The position numbers were made by a program, and so were the translations under genes. Positions 6,460 to 10,503 of a stretch of 10,503 nt of DNA are shown piece by piece; positions within the stretch are counted from its first letter, which is position 1, and each line of letters opens with the position of its first letter. Below the pieces are notes generated by a model, which had not been told where the DNA came from, did no database searches, and worked only from the letters and a program-made list of their open reading frames with translations. The stretch comes from Clostridiales bacterium. GTDB taxonomy: Bacteria; Bacillota; Clostridia; Christensenellales; JAISNN01. The stretch is from assembly GCA_031289865.1 (NCBI GenBank), contig JAITOQ010000033.1:1-10503 (forward strand), read 5' to 3'.

Positions 6460-6726
6460 TTAGCTTTCGCGGTAATAAACGCACGCCATTCCTCTCGGTT
6501 TGCCGCTGTTGTCCATACCGTTTAACGCAACCTCTCCGCGTATCTGTACAAAGACCCGTCCGCCGTCATACGCGCCCGTCGCCTCTTTTGCTACTCTCAC
6601 GGTTTCCTTTGACGCCGCACGAAAGCGTATAGCGTCTCCGAGGAATTGCGATTCGGCTTCCGCTTCTTGTCTTTCGGCTTCAGCTCTTTCTGCGGCTTTA
6701 ATCTCCGCCAACTCTTTTTTCTTCAT
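6460..6726 (-). CDS. 88-residue protein of unknown function with charged N-terminal helix
   Basis: I do not recognise this protein. Residues 1-28 (MKKKELAEIKAAERAEAERQ and onward) form an Ala/Glu/Lys-rich stretch that should be a long charged helix or coiled coil. Residues 29-88 are mixed, with GDAIRFRA, a Gly-rich turn GAYDGGRVFVQIRGEV and the tail GMACVYYRES, suggesting a small beta-rich domain. There is no signal or membrane segment, so it is probably cytoplasmic. GAGGT (6740-6736) lies 9 nt before the ATG at 6726 and directly abuts the alternative ATG at 6735, so 6726 is preferred. It has its own strong promoter and may be co-transcribed with the GH18 gene 83 bp downstream. It is divergent from the ATPase gene across a 33-bp repeat array. 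Confidence 0.68.
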   Translation of the reverse strand: MKKKELAEIKAAERAEAERQEAEAESQFLGDAIRFRAASKETVRVAKEATGAYDGGRVFVQIRGEVALNGMDNSGKPRGMACVYYRES

Positions 6727-6789
6727 TACGGACATACCTCACTTATTTTTTTATATCGGTAAAAAAGCGAACCGCTTTTCTTATCTTAT

Positions 6790-6818
6790 ATTATATCACA
6801 TCTTCAAAGGAGTTTCAA
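6790..6818 (-). promoter_or_regulatory. Promoter for the 88-aa gene (and possibly GH18)
   Basis: Read on the minus strand: TTGAAA (6818-6813), a 17-bp spacer, and a perfect TATAAT (6795-6790). The predicted start is near 6783, about 57 nt before the ATG at 6726. The -35 box differs from consensus at one base. The promoter lies about 30 bp from the edge of the 33-bp repeat array. Confidence 0.75.
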
Positions 6819-6847
6819 TATCTTTCGGAAAATTTTTTAAATTTTTT

Positions 6848-7005
6848 TTATCTTAAAGTATACTTGGAACTTTTCGCGGAATATCTTAAAGTATATTTAG
6901 AATATTTTGCAGAATATCTTAACGTATACTTGGAACTTTTCGCGGAATATCTTAAAGTATATTTAGAATATTTTGCCGAATATCTTAAAGTATATTTAGA
7001 ATATT
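6848..7005. repeat. 33-bp tandem array, 4.8 units, between divergent promoters
   Basis: Units occupy 6848-6880, 6881-6913, 6914-6946, 6947-6979 and a partial 6980-7005, with no spacers. All start ATATCTTAAnGTATA (one base differs in the first unit). Two subtypes occur in the order A, B, A, B, B: type A continues CTTGGAACTTTTCGCGGA and type B TTTAGAATATTTTGCnGA. The last partial unit runs straight into the -35 box of the ATPase promoter. Three turns of B-DNA are about 31.5 bp, so successive units present nearly the same face. The array fills most of the 333-bp gap (6736-7068), whose remainder is the two promoters and AT-rich sequence. Confidence 0.93.
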
Positions 7006-7035
7006 CTTGACAATATTCTAAAATAGGGTTATAAT
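6995..7035 (+). promoter_or_regulatory. Consensus promoter of the ATPase gene with a dyad over its -35 box
   Basis: TTGACA (7007-7012), 17 bp and TATAAT (7030-7035) match consensus fully. RNA should start near 7042, 27 nt before the ATG. The -35 box lies within a perfect dyad: TTTAGAATATT (6995-7005) and AATATTCTAAA (7012-7022) with 6 bp between. The left arm is also present in each type B unit of the adjacent array. A repressor bound at this dyad would block RNA polymerase. Confidence 0.85.
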
Positions 7036-7068
7036 ATTATCATAATATCCATGCGGAGGTGATATGAC

Positions 7069-8511
7069 ATGGAATACACCAAAGAAAACACATACAGGGT
7101 TTTACGCGCATTTAATCCTTGGTGGAGCAACGGCACGGTAAACGAAATATTTGCGAAGGGCTATCATCGGTTCGGCTATTACGACGCTATGGAGCGGCTC
7201 CGCGACACCGAAATGAAGCGGGCGGTGGTTTTGCTCGGCGCACGGCGTGTCGGCAAGACTACAATTCAATACCAAATGATCGACACGCTTCTAAAGAGCG
7301 GCATTGCGCCGAACCGCATCGTGTTTTTTTCTCTTGACCACCCGATTTTAAAGGTTGCGGGGCTTTCGGAGATTTTGGAGCTTTATCACGAAAACGTCTG
7401 CGCCGCACAAGACTGTTACTATTTTCTCGACGAGATTCAGCATGAAAAGGGTTGGGAAAATTGGATCAAGTCGCTCCACGATATGCAACCCGAAACGCGC
7501 ATTATAGCGACGGGTTCTGCAAGCGCGGCTCTCAATAAGGGCGCGTCGGAAAGCGGCGTCGGTCGTTTTGCAAACCTAAAAATTCCTACTCTGTCTTTTT
7601 ATGAATACTGTTCGCTCCTCGGTATAAACAAGGGGATTTCTTTGCCGACCGACTTGCGCCCGACCTCTCTTTTGTCTATGACGCGGCAACAACAGTCGGA
7701 GGTGATTCTCAAAATCTCCGCGGTTCAAAATCATCTAAACCGCTATCTGCTTATAGGCGGCTTTCCGGAACTTGCCGTTGCAAGCAACGACTTGAGAGCC
7801 TCAAAGACAATCCGCGAGGACATTATAGACAAGGTCTTAAAGAGAGATATTCCCGAAATCTATGAGATACGAAATCTTGCCGACCTCGAACGGATATTTC
7901 TCTATATTTGTAATATCACTTCCGATATCGTATCAATTGAATCGATGTGCAAGGAATTAAACGGGGTTTCACGTCCTACTGCAGAGAACTATCTGCGCTA
8001 TTTAGAGAGTGCAAATCTTATCTATATAAGTAAACCCGTGTCCCTCGGTAATCGCACGGTCTTAAAATCAAGTCCCAAAATCTATATTGCAGACAGCGCG
8101 ATTCGCTCAGCCGTACTCATGGACGACGCGGTCACCGACCCCACCGAAATGGGCAAGATTGCAGAAACGACGGTGTATAAGCACGTCTATTCTTTTTTTG
8201 AAAAGCAATCCGCGACCGTCGGCTATTATCGCGGCGGTGACCGAAACAAAGAAATCGATATCGTCGTCAGCACTCTAAACGGCAAAAAATTCCTCATCGA
8301 GGCAAAATACCGCAATCAAGCTAAATTGACTGACAATTCGGAGCTTGCCGCGCTTGCGGCAGACGCGGACGCCGCCTTTGTCATGACCAAACGCATAGAC
8401 GATTACGGAATACAAACCACATCGGGCGGTACGCCGATTTTACGCATTCCCACCTCCGTACTTCTATACCTTATCGGGCATTGCGAAAAGAACGGTTCGG
8501 AGTTATTTTAA
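7069..8511 (+). CDS. COG1373-type AAA ATPase with C-terminal DUF4143 nuclease-like domain
   Basis: This 480-residue protein belongs to the widespread but poorly understood COG1373 family (AAA_14 plus DUF4143). Walker A is GARRVGKTT (57-65), Walker B YYFLDEIQ (117-124), and a sensor-like IIATGSAS is at 145-152. GRFANLKIPTLSFYEY (165-180) and LLIGGFPELA (227-236) are family landmarks. A winged-helix-like segment spans about 290-320 (MCKELNGVSRPTAENYLRYL). The C-terminal part has Glu366, EIDIVV with Asp397, and IEAK with Glu411/Lys413, which together fit a PD-(D/E)xK nuclease fold with catalytic residues intact. The ribosome site GGAGGTGAT (7055-7063) is optimal for the ATG at 7069. The gene is monocistronic and ends 3 bp from the convergent symporter gene. 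Its role is unknown; nucleic-acid binding or processing is inferred. Confidence 0.9.
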   Translation: MEYTKENTYRVLRAFNPWWSNGTVNEIFAKGYHRFGYYDAMERLRDTEMKRAVVLLGARRVGKTTIQYQMIDTLLKSGIAPNRIVFFSLDHPILKVAGLSEILELYHENVCAAQDCYYFLDEIQHEKGWENWIKSLHDMQPETRIIATGSASAALNKGASESGVGRFANLKIPTLSFYEYCSLLGINKGISLPTDLRPTSLLSMTRQQQSEVILKISAVQNHLNRYLLIGGFPELAVASNDLRASKTIREDIIDKVLKRDIPEIYEIRNLADLERIFLYICNITSDIVSIESMCKELNGVSRPTAENYLRYLESANLIYISKPVSLGNRTVLKSSPKIYIADSAIRSAVLMDDAVTDPTEMGKIAETTVYKHVYSFFEKQSATVGYYRGGDRNKEIDIVVSTLNGKKFLIEAKYRNQAKLTDNSELAALAADADAAFVMTKRIDDYGIQTTSGGTPILRIPTSVLLYLIGHCEKNGSELF

Positions 8512-8516
8512 CCGTT
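8491..8516. other. Dyad spanning the convergent stop codons
   Basis: AACGGTT (8491-8497) and AACCGTT (8510-8516) can form a 7-bp stem with a 12-nt loop. It overlaps the stop codons of both the ATPase gene (8509-8511) and the symporter gene (8515-8517). There is no T tract on either side, so it is at best a weak transcription barrier. No other terminator is visible between the two genes. Confidence 0.3.
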
Positions 8517-10050
8517 AAACTCCCGCCTTTCGTTCCGCAATCTCCTTGACCATTTTGGCGTAAAAATCCTCGTCGATGACGATTTTCTTTTTATAGACGA
8601 TATACCCTACTCCCATTAAGACGATAGGGATAATCGTCATGCAGAGTATCAAGGCGGTTTTTTCGCCGCTTGTGACCGATAGTATAACCTTATCGATTAA
8701 CGATAATTTGTCGCTTTCCGTGATGGTCTTCATCGCCGCCGCATTTTCATAATCCGCTATTTGATTGGTGTATTTTAAAATACCGATGGCGAGACAGACG
8801 ATCATGACGACCAACTGTAACAGCGCGGAGCCGAGCTTAGCGATTAGCGGACGGAGGGTAAAGATGACGCTTTCGTAGCGTTCGCCCGTTTTCCATTCGT
8901 TATACTCGACGGCGTTTGCAAAAGTGACGATAGTGACGAGATAAAACGAGCTCTGTCCGTATCCGACAAAAAAGTACGCTATTGCCATCAAAATAAACTT
9001 CAGACCGATTGTTTGGTAGATGAGACCGATCCCCGCGGGAACCGATAGACCGAAAATACACAAGAGGATATAGCCGACCGTGATACAGACTATCGCTTTC
9101 TTCATGAGATTCTTTTTGCCGTATTTTTTGGAAAGCTTGGTAAAAAAGACGTTGACCGCCATGCCGGCTATCGTGGAAAAAACTCCGAACGCCGTCGTTA
9201 GTACGCCGTCGTAGCCGAATTCAAAATACAAATAGTAGGACTGCATGGTCGCAAACAACATTCCGACGTTATACATCAGCGACATGAGCGCGACCCATAA
9301 CACTTGATCGTTATTTCTTATGACTTGAATCATCTTTTTTAAGTTGAGATTTTTGCGTTCGCCGTCGGGGACAAAGCGCGGCTCCTTGACGACCAAAGTC
9401 GTCATGAGCTGGCAGCCGATAAATATGATACCCGTTAAAATTGCGATTGCCTTGTATGCGATCACATTGCTTCCGCCTATCTCCCACCTTCCCACCGTAA
9501 AGACGGGGACGGCAATCCCGACAATTCCCATTCCGACACCCGCGCACAAGGCCGTGAGCGAGGTCAATTTGTTTCGGTCGTTTTCGTTGCGCGAAAGCGC
9601 GGGAATCATCGACCAATAAGAGATATCGTTCATGGTGAATGTGACGCTAAACAGTATGTATATCACCGCAAAAAACACGACGAAAGACCACCCGTCAAGA
9701 CTTGTCGAAAAAATCGAAATTATAACGATAGACGTCCCTACCGCGCCCGCCATTATCCACGGCTTAAATTTTCCGAATTTTGAGCGCGTGTTTTCGACGA
9801 TCATGCCCATAACGGGGTCGTTGATCGCGTCAAATATGCGGCTGACCACAATGATGATACTGATTGCGGCGAATTGCTCGTTTGTGAGCGACCTCGTGAG
9901 CATGGTAAAGGTCAAAAGATACGAGTTAAACAGCATGTAAGCCATATCCCGTCCGATCCCGCCCAACGAAAATCCCCAAAGATTTCGATTTGACAGCTTG
10001 TCCGTAGGCTGTGCGGTAGACTGTGCCGTAGGCTGTGCGTCTTCTTGCAT
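8515..10050 (-). CDS. GPH-family (MelB-like) sugar:cation symporter
   Basis: The 511-residue inner-membrane protein looks like a major-facilitator sugar transporter of the glycoside-pentoside-hexuronide:cation symporter family, which imports oligosaccharides or glycosides with Na+ or H+. Family signatures are in the N-half: RIFDAINDPVMG (71-82), with the Asp residues that in MelB-type proteins take part in cation and sugar binding, and NTRSKFGKFKPW (87-98) in loop 2-3. About twelve hydrophobic segments follow, and the length is close to the family norm of 450-500. An extra hydrophilic N-terminus carries a four-residue repeat (AQPT, AQST, AQPT). The start is the ATG at 10050, with an unusual G-rich site (AGGGGGG) about 10 nt upstream; no other ATG precedes the first helix. 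Substrate is not predictable. Confidence 0.9.
   Translation of the reverse strand: MQEDAQPTAQSTAQPTDKLSNRNLWGFSLGGIGRDMAYMLFNSYLLTFTMLTRSLTNEQFAAISIIIVVSRIFDAINDPVMGMIVENTRSKFGKFKPWIMAGAVGTSIVIISIFSTSLDGWSFVVFFAVIYILFSVTFTMNDISYWSMIPALSRNENDRNKLTSLTALCAGVGMGIVGIAVPVFTVGRWEIGGSNVIAYKAIAILTGIIFIGCQLMTTLVVKEPRFVPDGERKNLNLKKMIQVIRNNDQVLWVALMSLMYNVGMLFATMQSYYLYFEFGYDGVLTTAFGVFSTIAGMAVNVFFTKLSKKYGKKNLMKKAIVCITVGYILLCIFGLSVPAGIGLIYQTIGLKFILMAIAYFFVGYGQSSFYLVTIVTFANAVEYNEWKTGERYESVIFTLRPLIAKLGSALLQLVVMIVCLAIGILKYTNQIADYENAAAMKTITESDKLSLIDKVILSVTSGEKTALILCMTIIPIVLMGVGYIVYKKKIVIDEDFYAKMVKEIAERKAGV
10002..10037 (-). repeat. Three 12-bp in-frame repeats in the symporter N-terminus
   Basis: CCGTAGGCTGTG, CGGTAGACTGTG and CCGTAGGCTGTG (plus-strand reading) are contiguous. 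They encode AQPT/AQST units in the cytoplasmic N-terminal tail before helix 1. The 12-bp period keeps the frame, so unit number could vary between strains without breaking the gene. Confidence 0.85.
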
Positions 10051-10080
10051 AAAAAAGTTACCCCCCTCTCGGAATATCCC

Positions 10081-10165
10081 GCGTCAAATCGCAAAACGAC
10101 TCATATCAAATCGCAAGAAATGACACATATCATAATGACACATATCAAATCGCAAAAAATGACAC
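10081..10165 (-). repeat. Tandem array filling the predicted 5' UTR of the symporter gene
   Basis: Four contiguous units read on the minus strand. GTGTCATTT, then TTTGCG, then ATTTGATAT make the 24-bp unit at 10165-10142. A 15-bp shortened unit is at 10141-10127, another 24-bp unit (one base different) at 10126-10103, and a diverged 22-bp unit at 10102-10081. The array lies between the predicted transcription start (near 10179) and the ATG at 10050, so it would be transcribed. It could be a multi-site operator or an RNA-level element. There are no spacers, so it is not a CRISPR array. Confidence 0.88.
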
Positions 10166-10185
10166 AAAAATAATCCGTTAGTATT

Positions 10186-10214
10186 ATTTTAACACATGCG
10201 GCGCGTTTTGTCAA
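10186..10214 (-). promoter_or_regulatory. Promoter of the symporter gene
   Basis: On the minus strand TTGACA (10214-10209), a 17-bp spacer and TAAAAT (10191-10186). Start near 10179, giving a leader of about 130 nt that contains the tandem array. The -35 box is perfect and the -10 box has one change. Confidence 0.75.
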
Positions 10215-10247
10215 TACGGTATTTTTTTTATTACACATAAATAGCGG

Positions 10248-10408
10248 GTGTCATTCTGAGCACAGCGAAGAATCTCAAACGGCAAGCCGTACGATAACTA
10301 AAACACTTTAATTGTAGGGGACGATGCCTTCATCGTCCCGTAAAAGCGAAGAATCTCAAACGATTTCTCCGAATCCCACCTCTTATTATCCGCACTTATT
10401 ACCTATTA
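10248..10408. mobile_element. Composite repeat element IV with two core copies and a GTAG-hairpin module
   Basis: Core copy E (10248-10281, +) begins GTGTCATTCTGAGC. After about 30 bp comes GTAG plus a perfect hairpin (10314-10339). Half-core copy F (10345-10362) keeps only the AGCGAAGAATCTCAAACG part and continues into ATTTCTCCGAAT (10363-10374), which also borders copies B and C. On the right the minus strand reads TAATAGG, TAATAAG (10408-10395) and again TAATAAG (10388-10382), a degenerate version of the element III heptamers in inverted orientation. The element lies upstream of the symporter promoter. No coding capacity is seen. Confidence 0.62.
10314..10339 (+). repeat. GTAG plus perfect 9-bp hairpin, REP-like module
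   Basis: GTAG (10314-10317) is followed directly by GGGACGATG (10318-10326), a CCTT loop, and CATCGTCCC (10331-10339). A GTAG/GGAG tetranucleotide 5' of a hairpin is the layout of REP sequences recognised by TnpA-REP (RAYT) Y1 transposases. No such transposase is in the window. The hairpin has no T tract, so it is not an ordinary terminator. Confidence 0.6.
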
Positions 10409-10422
10409 ATGCGAATTGCAAG

Positions 10423-10503
10423 TTAAAACAACAAAGCCGAAGCAAGGCGAGCAAGGATAAATGAAAGCAAGCCGTTTGCTGAACGCACTTTTGAGGCGTT
10501 TTG
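10423..10503 (-). CDS. Possible 3' end of a minus-strand gene, or part of another repeat
   Basis: From the window edge a minus-strand frame is open for 26 codons to a TAA at 10425-10423, ending LASALLF. The inverted TAATAGG/TAATAAG heptamers lie just beyond it, as at the 3' ends of genes beside elements I and III. The peptide matches nothing I know. The same stretch opens a plus-strand frame at 10461 (MKASRLLNALL) with a poorly placed AAGGA. Neither reading is well supported. Confidence 0.18.
   Translation of the reverse strand, partial: QNASKVRSANGLLSFILARLASALLF

Noticed and set aside
6500..6856. 118-codon plus-strand frame over the 88-aa gene and promoter region
   Set aside because: It is antisense to the 88-aa gene and crosses that gene's ribosome site and promoter. 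Its tail is a poly-Phe/Lys translation of AT-rich DNA.
6848..7005. CRISPR array
   Set aside because: The 33-bp units are directly contiguous with no unique spacers, and no cas gene is present. The same applies to 10081-10165.
7051..7062. Three-codon mini-ORF (ATG CGG AGG TGA) over the ATPase ribosome site
   Set aside because: It is expected by chance given a GGAGGTGA site, and it has no ribosome site of its own.
10081..10165. Homology between the symporter leader repeats and the GTGTCATT start of the interspersed core
   Set aside because: Only eight bases match. The leader units lack the GAGC/GCGA hairpin and the GAAGAATCT part, so the match may be chance.

Overview
This window most likely comes from an uncultured member of the Bacillota (Clostridia-like). 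Three things point there: strong Shine-Dalgarno sites (a full GGAGGTGAT before the ATPase gene), near-consensus sigma-A promoters (TTGACA, 17 bp, TATAAT occurs twice), and moderate-GC genes separated by very AT-rich gaps. The phylum is an inference from signals and gene families, since no rRNA or marker phylogeny is available here.

Layout. Positions 1-823 (-) hold a DUF624/YesL-like membrane protein that runs off the left edge. Divergent from it is a small basic membrane protein at 985-1545 (+). A flavin reductase-like FMN protein follows at 1823-2302 (-). A two-gene operon at 2752-4665 (+) encodes a PlsC-type acyltransferase with a built-in zinc ribbon, then the RdgB/HAM1 nucleotide-pool pyrophosphatase, and ends near a good intrinsic terminator. 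On the minus strand lie a membrane-anchored GH18 glycosidase (4856-6376) and, upstream of it, an unrecognised 88-aa protein (6460-6726). Divergent from that small gene is a COG1373-type ATPase with a C-terminal DUF4143 nuclease-like domain (7069-8511). It converges on a GPH-family sugar:cation symporter (8515-10050, -).

The most unusual content is non-coding. Four intergenic regions carry members of one family of small composite repeats (about 1540-1801, 2508-2652, 4664-4760 and 10248-10408). The shared core starts GTGTCATTCTGAGC and ends GAAGAATCTnAAACG. It folds into a small hairpin with a GA/GA internal loop, and one copy shows compensatory changes in the stem. The cores are bordered by arrays of in-phase heptamers. 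The word differs per element (AGTTGAG, AATGCGG/AATGCAG, AAGTAAT), and a full array has five or six units. Two elements start inside the stop codon of the upstream gene. They look like non-autonomous, REP/MITE-like mobile modules; no transposase is present in the window.

Two further repeat arrays look regulatory. A 33-bp tandem array lies between the divergent promoters of the 88-aa gene and the ATPase gene and ends in an 11-bp-arm dyad over the ATPase -35 box. A contiguous array of about 24-bp units fills the predicted 5' UTR of the symporter gene.

Apart from the acyltransferase-RdgB pair and possibly the 88-aa/GH18 pair, the genes do not form an obvious common pathway. Envelope lipid synthesis, glycan hydrolysis and sugar uptake are represented, as in a carbohydrate-using anaerobe.
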